DNA from: Haliea sp040222615 | Lineage (GTDB): Bacteria > Pseudomonadota > Gammaproteobacteria > Pseudomonadales > Halieaceae | Reading direction: 5' to 3' | DNA length: 64,000 bases | Assembly (NCBI RefSeq): GCF_040222615.1 | Contig: NZ_JAVKCQ010000108.1 | Location: forward strand, 1-64,000 | Shown here: piece after piece, positions 43,417 to 52,098 of the stretch | Layout: each line of letters opens with the position of its first letter | How positions within the stretch are numbered: the first letter of the stretch is position 1 | Position numbers and translations under genes: made by a program | Notes under the pieces: generated by a model | Told to the model about the DNA's origin: nothing | Seen by the model: the letters and a program-made list of their open reading frames with translations, nothing else | Database searches by the model: none

Positions 43417-44792
43417 TGAAAGCGCTTAACAAGATTTTCCCGGCCCTGGTGCTGGGTGGTGCGCTGGCCGTGTCTGGTGCTGTCAATGCGCAGGAGGCCG
43501 CCACTCTCGACCAGCTGCTCGGTCTGGTCAAGCAGGGACAGGCTACCGAAGCACGTGAAAATGCCCAGCGTGAAAGGGAATTCGCCGCCGCCAAGGCCGA
43601 CCAGGCCCGGCTGCTGCGGGAGGCTGAAGCTGAGCGGACCCGGCAGGAGCAGGAATCCTCTCGCCTGGAGAACAAGTTTGAAGAGAACGAGCTGCTGGTT
43701 GCTGCCAAGCAAGAGCAGCTGCGTGAGCGCCTCGGTTCGCTGACCGAGCTGTTCGGCCACCTGACAGCCGCTTCTGGCGACCTCGCTTCGAACATCGAGG
43801 TGTCGCTGGTTTCCGCGCAGTACCCCGATCGCGGCGACTTCCTGCGCGAACTGATCAACAAGATGAGCAGCTCTGACAAACTGCCGCGGATCGAGGAGAT
43901 CGAGCGCGTCTGGTACGAAATGCTGCGTGAAATCACCGAGACCGGCAAAGTGGTCAAGTTCACTACCGAAGTGGCCAGCGCAGCCGGTGAGCGCTCCGAG
44001 CGCGAAGTGGTCCGGGTCGGCGCGTTCAACGTGATCGACACCGACGGCAACTATCTCGCCTACAACAACGACACCCTGAGTGTGCTGCCCCGCCAGCCGG
44101 CCGGTCGCTTCACCGGTTGGGCCGAGTCACTGGCCAACGCCGACAGCGGCATGCACCAGTTCGGCATCGATCCCACCGGTCCCACCGGGGGCTCGTTCCT
44201 GGCTGCCATCATCGACAGCCCGACGCTGGAAGAGCGCTGGCACCAGGGCGGTTACGTGGGCTACGCGATTACCGCAGTGGGCGTGTTTGGTTTCATCCTC
44301 GCTATCTTCCGCCTGCTTGTGCTCTCTGTGGTCAGCACCAAGGTTAGCAGTCAGCTGAAGAGCAGCACCGCCAGCACCAACAACCCGCTGGGCCGCGTGC
44401 TCAAGATCCACGAGGACAACCCCAGCATGGACCCGGAGACCCTGGAGCTGAAAATGGCCGAAGGTGTCATGCGCGAAACTCCGAAGCTGGAATCCGGTCT
44501 CACCCTGTTGAAGATCATTGCCGCGGTCGCGCCGCTGATGGGTCTGCTGGGTACCGTAACCGGTATGATTATCACCTTCCAGGCCATCACCATTTTCGGT
44601 GCGGGCGATCCAAAGGCCATGGCCGGCGGTATCTCCAGCGCTCTGGTGACCACGGTTCTGGGTCTGCTGGTGGCGATACCCACGGTGCTCCTGCACACGA
44701 TCGTGAATGGCCGCGCCCAGCGCATCATTCACGTGCTCAATGAGCAGGCGACCGGTATCGTGGCAGAACACTCCGAATCCAACGCTAAGTAG
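43416..44792 (+). CDS. ttpC: TtpC-like MotA/TolQ/ExbB proton-channel protein with periplasmic extension
   Basis: 458 residues. A signal peptide (to about 26, VNAQEA) and a periplasmic region rich in coiled coil (about 40-110) precede a membrane helix near 275-300 and the TolQ/ExbB channel domain (about 360-445: LLKIIAAVAPLMGLLGTVTGMIITFQ, GGISSALVTTVLGLLVAIPTVLLH). This is the architecture of TtpC, required by TonB2 systems of Vibrio. It is encoded just before a conventional ExbB. The symbol is given by architecture. Confidence 0.9.
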   Translation: MKALNKIFPALVLGGALAVSGAVNAQEAATLDQLLGLVKQGQATEARENAQREREFAAAKADQARLLREAEAERTRQEQESSRLENKFEENELLVAAKQEQLRERLGSLTELFGHLTAASGDLASNIEVSLVSAQYPDRGDFLRELINKMSSSDKLPRIEEIERVWYEMLREITETGKVVKFTTEVASAAGERSEREVVRVGAFNVIDTDGNYLAYNNDTLSVLPRQPAGRFTGWAESLANADSGMHQFGIDPTGPTGGSFLAAIIDSPTLEERWHQGGYVGYAITAVGVFGFILAIFRLLVLSVVSTKVSSQLKSSTASTNNPLGRVLKIHEDNPSMDPETLELKMAEGVMRETPKLESGLTLLKIIAAVAPLMGLLGTVTGMIITFQAITIFGAGDPKAMAGGISSALVTTVLGLLVAIPTVLLHTIVNGRAQRIIHVLNEQATGIVAEHSESNAK

Positions 44793-44806
44793 ACAGGGGT
44801 TCGACC

Positions 44807-45325
44807 ATGGGAGGTATATTCGAAGCCATTCTCGCCTTTATGGACAAGGGCGGGGATGTGCTCTGGCTCATCGCCATCCTCGTCTTCGTGATGTGGACGC
44901 TGATATTCGAGCGCCTGTGGTATTTCACTTTTACCTGGCGCAAGGAAGTCTTTGAGGTCATCAAGGCCTGGGAGGCCCGCCCGGAGCGCAAGTCCTGGAA
45001 CGCGAAGCAGGTGCGCATGCGCCTGCTCTCCCAAAGCCGCGAAGCGATCAATGCCAACTTGCCCATCATCACCACGATGGTGGCCCTGTGCCCGCTGCTC
45101 GGTCTGCTGGGCACGGTGACCGGGATGATCGAGGTGTTCAACGTGATGGCGGTTACAGGTGGCGGCGATGCCAAGTCGATGGCCGGCGGGGTCGAGCGCT
45201 CAACGATCCCCACCATGGCCGGGATGGTTGCTGCGTTGTCCGGTCTGTTTGCCAATACCTATATCAGCCGTATTGCCGCGCGGGAACAGGAATTCCTTCA
45301 GGATAACTTGACGTCCGATCACTGA
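44807..45325 (+). CDS. exbB: ExbB/TolQ-type proton channel subunit
   Basis: 172 residues. Membrane helix DVLWLIAILVFVMWTLIFERLW (about 20-40) and a conserved channel block (ITTMVALCPLLGLLGTVTGMIEVFNVM, GGVERSTIPTMAGMVAALSGLFAN; about 85-155). Forms the proton channel with ExbD, coupling proton motive force to TonB. AGGGGT precedes the ATG, 14 bp after the TtpC-like gene. Confidence 0.94.
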   Translation: MGGIFEAILAFMDKGGDVLWLIAILVFVMWTLIFERLWYFTFTWRKEVFEVIKAWEARPERKSWNAKQVRMRLLSQSREAINANLPIITTMVALCPLLGLLGTVTGMIEVFNVMAVTGGGDAKSMAGGVERSTIPTMAGMVAALSGLFANTYISRIAAREQEFLQDNLTSDH

Positions 45326-45350
45326 GCGAACGTCCAAAGGTACATATCAG

Positions 45351-45758
45351 ATGCGCAGACTTGCAAAGCATAGCGAAGATGAAGGAGCGGAAATCGACCT
45401 GACGCCGATGTTGGACGTCGTGTTCATCATGCTCATTTTCTTCATCGTGGTGGCTTCCTTCATCAAGGAAGCCGGGGTCGAGATCAACCGGCCCGACAGT
45501 TCCAAGTCAGACCCCAGTGATGCCACCAGTATCCTGGTCCAGATCCGCAGCGACAACCAGATCTGGATGGAGAACCGTCGCGTTGATACGCGAGCGGTCC
45601 GCGCCAACATCCAGCGTCTGCTGGCCAACGATCCCGAGCAGGGCGTGACCATCAAGGTCGAGAAAGGAGCACGAGCCGGTGCCGTCGTCGACGTCGCCGA
45701 CGCCGCCCGCGAGGCGGGTGCACCCTCGGTTAACTGGGCCAGCGAAGGGAAGCAGTAG
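45351..45758 (+). CDS. exbD: ExbD/TolR-type protein (first copy)
   Basis: 135 residues. Cytoplasmic N-terminus with IDLTPMLDVVFIMLIFFIVVASF, where the membrane-embedded Asp of LTPMLDV carries the proton path, then a periplasmic domain (VEINRPDSS, ILVQIRSDNQIWMENRRV). One of two adjacent ExbD paralogues; the periplasmic halves differ clearly, so they may form a heteromeric stator. Confidence 0.93.
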   Translation: MRRLAKHSEDEGAEIDLTPMLDVVFIMLIFFIVVASFIKEAGVEINRPDSSKSDPSDATSILVQIRSDNQIWMENRRVDTRAVRANIQRLLANDPEQGVTIKVEKGARAGAVVDVADAAREAGAPSVNWASEGKQ

Positions 45759-45760
45759 CC

Positions 45761-46177
45761 ATGAGCATGAGACAAGCTGGCGCGCGCAAGCCCTCCGGCA
45801 ACGACAGCACCATCGACTTGACGCCCATGCTGGATGTGGTGTTCATCATGTTGATCTTCTTCATCGTGACATCATCGTTCGTCAAGGAGCCCGGGGTCGA
45901 GTTGATGAAGCCCCAGGCGACAACCACCGAGGCCTGCGAGCGCGGCACCATAATCTTTGCGGTGGATGGCCGCGGCGAGATCCACTACGACAAGAACAAG
46001 GTGTCCCTGGATCGCGCCATGCGCCTTGCCGAAGCGGCCAAGAAAGAGGCGCCGCAGGCCAACGTGGTCGTGCAGGTCGATCGTGAGACACCGGCATTTG
46101 CCGTGGAACAGCTGATTGATGAATTGCGGCCCATGCTGACAGCGCCGCCGTGTATTTCAACGGATGACGAGGTTTAA
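45761..46177 (+). CDS. exbD: ExbD/TolR-type protein (second copy)
   Basis: 138 residues, 2 nt after the first copy. The same membrane motif TIDLTPMLDVVFIMLIFF is present, but the periplasmic part is different (ELMKPQATTTEACERGTIIFAVDGRGEIHYDKNKV). It contains two Cys (about 50 and near the C-terminus, PPCIST) not present in the first copy. Probably the partner of ExbB or of the TtpC-like protein. Confidence 0.92.
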   Translation: MSMRQAGARKPSGNDSTIDLTPMLDVVFIMLIFFIVTSSFVKEPGVELMKPQATTTEACERGTIIFAVDGRGEIHYDKNKVSLDRAMRLAEAAKKEAPQANVVVQVDRETPAFAVEQLIDELRPMLTAPPCISTDDEV

Positions 46178-46182
46178 TCGAA

Positions 46183-46785
46183 ATGGGCAGTAGCTTTGTG
46201 AGGGTACTGGTCGGAGCACTGGTAGCGGTTCCCGTCGCGATAGGCCTGTTTTTCGTGATGCACAGCCTCATTAACCGTGAGTATGAGCAGCAGGAAATCG
46301 AGGCGCGGAAAATTGCGGACATCGTGGTCCCCGAGAACGAGATCGAGGTGAACGTCAAACAGGCGAAACCGGAGAAAGTGGAAGATCCGGAAGAGCCGCC
46401 GCCAGAGTTGCCTACCCCTGACCTGGACATGGACATGGACCTGAACGTGGTCAACACCGCGCCCCGGGCCTCCGTCGATGTATCGATCAGCGCGACGGGC
46501 ATCAGTGGCGATGGCGAGTATCTGCCGATTGTAAAGGTGGCTCCGGTATACCCGCGCCGGGCCCAGACCCGCGGCATCTCGGGGTACTGCATCGTGGAAT
46601 ACACGGTGACCCGTACGGGCTCGATCCGGGATCCGCGCGCGGTGGACTGCCAGCCCTCGGGCGTGTTTGAGTCGGCCTCCATCAAGGCGGCGGAGAAATT
46701 CAAGTATCGGCCCCGCGTTGTGGATGGCGAGCCTATCGAGGTGGCGGGTGTGCAGAACTTGTTTACCTACGAGCTGGAAAACTAG
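46183..46785 (+). CDS. tonB: TonB2-type energy transducer
   Basis: 200 residues, shorter than classical TonB. N-terminal membrane anchor (about 6-27, VRVLVGALVAVPVAIGLFFVM), an acidic/proline region (EEPPPELPTPDLDMDMD, about 67-85) and the TonB C-terminal domain (about 110-200: VAPVYPRRAQTRGISGYCIVEYTV, KAAEKFKYRPRVVDG). The short span and the ExbB/ExbD/TtpC neighbours mark a TonB2 system. It contacts TonB boxes of outer-membrane receptors. Confidence 0.94.
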   Translation: MGSSFVRVLVGALVAVPVAIGLFFVMHSLINREYEQQEIEARKIADIVVPENEIEVNVKQAKPEKVEDPEEPPPELPTPDLDMDMDLNVVNTAPRASVDVSISATGISGDGEYLPIVKVAPVYPRRAQTRGISGYCIVEYTVTRTGSIRDPRAVDCQPSGVFESASIKAAEKFKYRPRVVDGEPIEVAGVQNLFTYELEN

Positions 46786-46799
46786 GAAGGTTGGTACGT

Positions 46800-48131
46800 A
46801 TGAAACTCCATGATTCCGGTGTCTGGCTGCGCGCAGCCCTCCTGGCTCTGCCGGTGGCGGTAGCCCAGGTCGCCGTCACCCAGGTCCAGTCCGAACTCGG
46901 CATGCGCACGTTTGCTGCGGCCCAGGCCCAGGAAGGTGAGCAGCGTGAGACGCGCCGCACCCCGGCACTGCGCAACGCCGTCTACGAAAAACTGGCAGAG
47001 GCCCAGGCCGCCGCGGAAGCCGGAGATATGGCAACCGCGTCACGTGTACTGGACGGGATGCTTGCCTCTGGTGGCAAGAACGAACTGAACAGCTACGAGC
47101 TGGCCAACGTCTACAACCTGTACGCGTTTATCCACTACACCCGTGAAGACTATAACGCGGCGCTGCAGGCCTATGAAAATGTCGCGCGCCAGCCCGATAT
47201 CCCGTTGGCGATGGAGATCAATACCCGCTATACGATTGCCCAGCTGTACTTTGTGCAGGAGCAGTGGCAGCGGGGGGTCAACGCGCTGCTGGACTGGTTC
47301 AAGCTGACCGAGAATCCCAATGAGGAAGCCTACGTCCTGCTGGCCCAGGGCTACTACCAGCTGAACGACTACACCAAGGCGTTGAGCAATGTGGAGAAGG
47401 CGATTTCCCTGTACCAGGAGGAAGACAAGACTCCCAAGGAACAGTGGTACAACCTGGCTCGCTTCCTCTATTTTGAGAAAGGCGATGTCACCAATACCGT
47501 GCGGGTGCTGGAGGAACTGCTGAAGCACTATCCGGACAAGCAGTATTGGGTACAGCTGTCCCACATGTACGGTGAGCAGAAGCGTGATGGCGAGCAGCTC
47601 GCGGCCATGGAGACCGCCTATGTCCAGGACATGCTGGACAAGGGCACCGAGCAGGTCACGATGGCTTACCTGTACCTGAATGCCGAGGTGCCCTACAAGG
47701 CGGCCAAGGTGATGGACAAGGGCCTCAAGAACAAGTCGATCGAGACCAACTCGCGCAACTACGAGATCCTCGGTAATGCCTGGCGCCAGGCGCAGGAGGT
47801 CGACAAGGCCATTCCGGCCATGGAAGAGGCGGCAAAGAAAGCCGAAGATGGTGAGCTTTACGCGCGCCTGGGGAATATATACCTGGACGGCGACCGCAAT
47901 GAGGATGCCATCAGGGCGATTACCCGGGGCCTGCAGCGCGGGGGCGTAAGACGTCCGGATTCCGCGAGGCTGGTGCTCGGTATGGCATATTTCAACACCA
48001 AGCAGTACGAGAAGGCGCGGGAAGCGTTCCAGGCAGCTGGTCGCGACGAGCGTTCAGCGCAGTACGCCAGGCAGTGGATCCAGTACATGGACTCCGAGAT
48101 CGAGCGCCAGAGGCAGCTGGAAAGCGGCTGA
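46800..48131 (+). CDS. TPR-repeat exported protein of the TonB2 cluster
   Basis: 443 residues. Signal-like N-terminus (LRAALLALPVAVAQVAV, cleavage possibly after FAAAQAQ). TPR units run from about 55 to 430, for example EEAYVLLAQGYYQLNDYTKALSNVEKAI and GELYARLGNIYLDGDRNEDAIRAI. Such a TPR gene closes many DUF3450-TonB2 clusters and is thought to be a periplasmic partner; the exact role here is inferred. AGGAAGG favours the ATG at 46800 over a TTG at 46791. Confidence 0.9.
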   Translation: MKLHDSGVWLRAALLALPVAVAQVAVTQVQSELGMRTFAAAQAQEGEQRETRRTPALRNAVYEKLAEAQAAAEAGDMATASRVLDGMLASGGKNELNSYELANVYNLYAFIHYTREDYNAALQAYENVARQPDIPLAMEINTRYTIAQLYFVQEQWQRGVNALLDWFKLTENPNEEAYVLLAQGYYQLNDYTKALSNVEKAISLYQEEDKTPKEQWYNLARFLYFEKGDVTNTVRVLEELLKHYPDKQYWVQLSHMYGEQKRDGEQLAAMETAYVQDMLDKGTEQVTMAYLYLNAEVPYKAAKVMDKGLKNKSIETNSRNYEILGNAWRQAQEVDKAIPAMEEAAKKAEDGELYARLGNIYLDGDRNEDAIRAITRGLQRGGVRRPDSARLVLGMAYFNTKQYEKAREAFQAAGRDERSAQYARQWIQYMDSEIERQRQLESG

Positions 48132-48149
48132 TCCCGCTCTGGTTGCGGC

Positions 48150-48181
48150 AAAAAAAAGGAGCACCAGGTGCTCCTTTTTTT
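48150..48181. terminator. Bidirectional rho-independent terminator
   Basis: GGAGCACC and GGTGCTCC around a single A, flanked by eight A on the left and seven T on the right. It can end the TonB2 cluster (plus) and the cold-shock gene (minus). Confidence 0.9.
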
Positions 48182-48201
48182 ATCTCCCCGAACGAGGCTC
48201 C

Positions 48202-48408
48202 TTAGACAGGAGTTACGTTCTCGGCCTGGGGGCCTTTCTGGCCATTGGTGACAGTGAACTGTACCTTTTGACCGTCAGTCAGTGTCTTGAACCCTTCGCC
48301 CTTGATGGCGCTGAAGTGAACAAATACATCGGGGCCGTTTTCGCGCTCGATAAAGCCGAATCCCTTGGTCTCGTTAAACCACTTAACGGTGCCGGTTTCT
48401 GTAGACAT
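48202..48408 (-). CDS. Cold-shock domain protein (CspA family)
   Basis: 68 residues, a single OB-fold. RNP1 KGFGFIE and RNP2 VFVHFSAI are intact, as is the start TGTVKWFNETKG. It acts as an RNA/ssDNA chaperone. The upstream region to 48634 (226 bp) is AT-rich and probably holds a long leader of the kind that regulates csp mRNAs; several -10-like words (TACACT, TATTTA on the minus strand) are present but none is decisive. Confidence 0.96.
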   Translation of the reverse strand: MSTETGTVKWFNETKGFGFIERENGPDVFVHFSAIKGEGFKTLTDGQKVQFTVTNGQKGPQAENVTPV

Positions 48409-48634
48409 AAGTGTTACCTGTATAGCAATGGAAAGCCCTTCAGGGCCCCAGGGGTTTAGTCACTATTTATGTTCGACGTACCGAGGAACTTGAGGGAACT
48501 TCGACCACGCGCATAAATACCACTGATTTCTCAGCTTCAAGAAGTGTAGCACTGCCGCCAGTTGCTGGGATTACAGCAGGAACAAAAAATTTGGGCAATT
48601 TTACCCGTTTATAGCCGGTTGTCGTGTTTCTGTC

Positions 48635-49597
48635 TCAGGCCAGGGGTGCGTGCCCGGCACCCAGCAGGCCGAGGTTTGCGTGGGTGACAAGCCGCACCGG
48701 CATCCTCTCCAGATGCGTTTGCATGGGCCCGTGGTCGGCAAACCGTCGTTGGAAATCGCTTGTTTGCAGGAACGCGGGGATAGTGGGCAGGATGCCTCCG
48801 GCCAGGTAGAGTCCGCCGAAAGCGCCGCTGGCCAGGACGAAATCGGCACTCGCGGCCCCCAGCAGCGCGCAAAACTGGTGCAGGGTTGCCCTGCACAGTG
48901 CATCTGTTCCCGCCACAGCCCGGGCGGTGATATCCTCGCTGCGCAGCGGCTCCGCGGTGAGGCCTTGCAGCAGCCCCAGCGCCCGGTGGAGACGTTGCAG
49001 GCCAGGCCCGGACAGCAGCAGTTCCGTGTAGATGCGGCCGTGCTCACGCATCAATACCCGCCACAGCTCCAGCTCTTCTGCTCCGCCCGGCGCCAGGTCC
49101 ATGTGTCCGGGTTCGCAGGCTACCGCCAGGTGATGCCGGTGACTGGTATCCAGCACCGCCCCGCCCAGCCCCGTGCCGGGTCCGAGGACGGCGAGGCGGG
49201 GGTAGGCGCTGGTGCCGGGCTGGATCTCGTGGCAGTCCTCCGGCTGCAGCCATGGCAGGGCGTAGGCATTGGCCTGGAAGTCGTTGATCAGGCGGACACG
49301 ATCCCAGGCAAAACGCGCCGCCAGCTCGCGCCCGCTGAAGGACCAGCTGCAATTGCTCATGGTAGCGGTGTCGCCATCGGGCGGAGCGGCGACCGCGAGA
49401 CAGGCCTGCCGGGGTCGGGCGTCGGGATGCTCGTCCAGCCAGCGGGCAATGACGGCATCGAGCCCGACAAACTCGCGGTTCTGGTAGCGACCTACGTACT
49501 GCAGCCTGTTGCCTGTCGCCGCGATCAGGGCAATGCGGGTGTTGGTGCCACCGATATCCGCTACCAGCCGTCCGCTCCTGTCAGTATCCGTGCTCAT
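48635..49597 (-). CDS. glk: Glucokinase
   Basis: ATP-dependent phosphorylation of glucose. 320 residues (E. coli Glk 321). ATP-binding VADIGGTNTRIAL (about 13-25), sugar-binding LINDFQANAYAL (about 104-115) and PGTGLGGAVL; GHMDLAP contributes to the active site. Start overlaps the pyk stop (ATGA). A weak GGGTAAAATTGCCC hairpin followed by a T-rich tract near 48584-48606 may terminate the operon. Confidence 0.95.
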   Translation of the reverse strand: MSTDTDRSGRLVADIGGTNTRIALIAATGNRLQYVGRYQNREFVGLDAVIARWLDEHPDARPRQACLAVAAPPDGDTATMSNCSWSFSGRELAARFAWDRVRLINDFQANAYALPWLQPEDCHEIQPGTSAYPRLAVLGPGTGLGGAVLDTSHRHHLAVACEPGHMDLAPGGAEELELWRVLMREHGRIYTELLLSGPGLQRLHRALGLLQGLTAEPLRSEDITARAVAGTDALCRATLHQFCALLGAASADFVLASGAFGGLYLAGGILPTIPAFLQTSDFQRRFADHGPMQTHLERMPVRLVTHANLGLLGAGHAPLA

Positions 49598-51042
49598 GGC
49601 ACCGGCAGAATTTTCATGATATTGGTGGAACCCGGACTGCCCATGACGGCGCCTTTGGTTAACAGGACTGCATCGCCTTTGTGCAACTGGCCCTCGTCAC
49701 AGAGGAACTCGATCGCACAGCTGTCGACTGAATCCTGGTCAAAAACGCTGGCATCGAAGAACAGCGGTACCACCCCGCGACAGAGGCAGAGGCGCTGCAG
49801 GGTTTCGCTGCGGTTGCTCAGGGCGAAGATGGGCAGCCCGGAGCTCAGCCGCGACATCAGCAGCGGCGTGGTTCCGGACTCGGTCAGGCAGGCGATGCCG
49901 CGCACGGTCTTGTAGTGGTTGGCGGCGTAGATTGCCGACATGGCAATCGTCTCCTGGGCACTCGCGAACTGCTTGTCTAGCCGATAGCGGGAGGTGCGGG
50001 CCACGGGGTGGCGCTCCGCACCCAGGGCCGCGTCAGCCATCGCGGCGACCACTTCCACGGGGTAATTGCCAACGGCGGTTTCCGCCGAGAGCATGACCGC
50101 GTCGGTACCATCGAGAACCGCATTGGCCACGTCGAAGACTTCGGCCCGGGTGGGCATGGGGCTGTTGATCATCGACTCCATCATCTGGGTCGCGGTAATC
50201 ACCACCCGGTCCATCTTGCGGGCCCGGGATATCAGGTCCTTCTGCAGGCCGATCAGCTCCGCATCGCCCACCTCTACGCCGAGATCACCACGGGCGACCA
50301 TGATCCCGAAAGAGGCGTTTATGATCCCGTTCAGGGTGACATCGTCCGCCACGACTTCCGCCCGTTCAATCTTGGCGATGATGGACGGCTCCAGCTGGTG
50401 GGCGCGCAGCAGGTCCCGGGTCTGGAAAATGTCCTCGGCGCTGGAGACGAAGGATACGGCGACAAAATCCGGACGCACTTCGGCAAGGCTGTCGATGTCG
50501 GCGATATCCTTGGTGGTCAGCGCCGGCGCGGCGAGTCCGCCCCCAAGGCGATTGATCCCCTTGCGGGACCCGAGGACACCGCCGACCAGAACTGTGCAGT
50601 CCACCGCGTTGCCCTGTACCTCGTCCACCCGCAACCGCAACCGGCCGTCATCCAGCAGCAGGGTGTCGCCGCGATACACGCTGGTGGTCAGCTCCCGGTA
50701 GTCCAGGCCTACTCCGTGGGCATCCCCTTCACCCTCGCCCAGCCCCAGGTCGAGGCGGAACCGGTCCCCGTTCTCCAGCCGCACAGAGCCGTTGCGAAAG
50801 CTGCTGATGCGTATTTTCGGACCTTGCAGGTCGGCCAGGATGCCGATATAGCGCCCGGCGACGGCGGCCTGCTTGCGGATGCGCTGGGCGACCTGGGCGT
50901 GCTGGGTAGCGGAGCCATGGCTGAAGTTGAGCCTGAAGACATTGACGCCCGCCGCAATGAGCCGGGCTATCATGTCCTCGGACTCACTGCCCGGGCCTAT
51001 GGTGGCTACGATCTTGGTGCGCCGGTTGACTCTGGGTGTCAC
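49594..51042 (-). CDS. pyk: Pyruvate kinase
   Basis: Last glycolytic step, PEP to pyruvate. 482 residues beginning with GTG. Motifs RRTKIVATIGPGSES, VFRLNFSHG (about 35-43), ADLQGPKIRI (about 71-80), IMVARGDLGVEVG (about 245) and ITATQMMESM (about 277) are intact. The GTG overlaps the stop of the upstream glycerophosphodiesterase gene and its own stop overlaps glk, so the three form one operon. Confidence 0.97.
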   Translation of the reverse strand: MTPRVNRRTKIVATIGPGSESEDMIARLIAAGVNVFRLNFSHGSATQHAQVAQRIRKQAAVAGRYIGILADLQGPKIRISSFRNGSVRLENGDRFRLDLGLGEGEGDAHGVGLDYRELTTSVYRGDTLLLDDGRLRLRVDEVQGNAVDCTVLVGGVLGSRKGINRLGGGLAAPALTTKDIADIDSLAEVRPDFVAVSFVSSAEDIFQTRDLLRAHQLEPSIIAKIERAEVVADDVTLNGIINASFGIMVARGDLGVEVGDAELIGLQKDLISRARKMDRVVITATQMMESMINSPMPTRAEVFDVANAVLDGTDAVMLSAETAVGNYPVEVVAAMADAALGAERHPVARTSRYRLDKQFASAQETIAMSAIYAANHYKTVRGIACLTESGTTPLLMSRLSSGLPIFALSNRSETLQRLCLCRGVVPLFFDASVFDQDSVDSCAIEFLCDEGQLHKGDAVLLTKGAVMGSPGSTNIMKILPVP

Positions 51043-52019
51043 GATGCAGTCCTGTTGACGAAGTGCTGAAGCAAGAAATCCCTGGCGAGGTCGGGAAAGT
51101 CGGTAAACAGGCCGTCGACGCCGACCTGGTTGAAGAAAATATCCAGCAATTCTCCAAAATTGTCGATACCCGTCGGCAGCGCGTCGGCGCGGAAGGTGTA
51201 GGGATGTACCTGTAATCCGCGCTCGTGCGCCAATGGCACCAGATTGCTGAGCTCGACGCTGCCGTCGGCGCGCCTGCCGCGGTAGATCTGCATCAGCCAG
51301 GGACCGATGCCATCGGCGTAGTCGGCGACTGCGTCCAGGCCGGCGGGCGTTTGCAGGAAATCGTAGTCCACCTCGCTGTCTTCACCCCAGCTGTTATCGG
51401 CAACCAACTGGATCAGCGGCAGCGGGGTGCGCAGGGTATGGCGCAGATAGCGCAGGGTAGCGTCGTCGAAGCACTGCAGGAAGACCTGGTCCCGGCGTTG
51501 GTCATAGCCCCTCTCCACCAGCACTTCCAGCACCCGTACGGCGATATCGTGGCCCTCCAGACGGTGGAAGTTGGGCCCCTTGAGTTCAATATACAGCCCG
51601 GTCCGGCGGTTGCGGCTGCGGTCCAGCCCGGCTATGAAATCAATTTCCTCGGCCAGCGTGGGGACGCCCTGCAGCCCGGGGCCCAGTGGAAAGCGGGAGG
51701 GGAAGGCGGCGGCGCCGTCCGGCCCCGTGCGCTCGTGCACCCGCAGGCTGCGTATCTCGGCCAGGGTGAAGTCTATGGCGTAGTGGCGACCGTCCGCCCG
51801 GGCGCGGTCGGGGAAGCGTGCCGCTACATCCGTGGTGGACTCCAGATAGATATCGTGGAGGACAATCGGGATCCCGTCGCGGCTCAATACCACGTCCTGC
51901 TCGATGAAATCCGCGCCCATGGCATGGGCCATGGCCTTGGCGGCCAGGGTGTGCTCCGGCACATAGCCGCTGGCACCGCGGTGGGCAATAACAATCGGTG
52001 AGCTGGCGGCTGTGGTCAT
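51039..52019 (-). CDS. Glycerophosphodiester phosphodiesterase (GlpQ-like)
   Basis: Hydrolyses glycerophosphodiesters to glycerol-3-phosphate and alcohol. 326 residues. Catalytic His and metal ligands appear in AHRGASGYVPEHTLAAKAMA (about 12-31) and EQDVVLSRDGIPIVLHD (about 40-56); YIELKGPNFHRLEGHD follows. The set is that of the periplasmic GlpQ branch, but no signal peptide is seen before AHRGASG, so it is predicted to be cytoplasmic. First gene of the operon with pyk and glk. Confidence 0.92.
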   Translation of the reverse strand: MTTAASSPIVIAHRGASGYVPEHTLAAKAMAHAMGADFIEQDVVLSRDGIPIVLHDIYLESTTDVAARFPDRARADGRHYAIDFTLAEIRSLRVHERTGPDGAAAFPSRFPLGPGLQGVPTLAEEIDFIAGLDRSRNRRTGLYIELKGPNFHRLEGHDIAVRVLEVLVERGYDQRRDQVFLQCFDDATLRYLRHTLRTPLPLIQLVADNSWGEDSEVDYDFLQTPAGLDAVADYADGIGPWLMQIYRGRRADGSVELSNLVPLAHERGLQVHPYTFRADALPTGIDNFGELLDIFFNQVGVDGLFTDFPDLARDFLLQHFVNRTAS

Positions 52020-52098
52020 AGCCGCCCATGGTAGCAGGACAGCGGCGATCAGGGCGACAAGCTGTAACTGTTATCGTACCGCCGCTGTCCCCCGGAGC

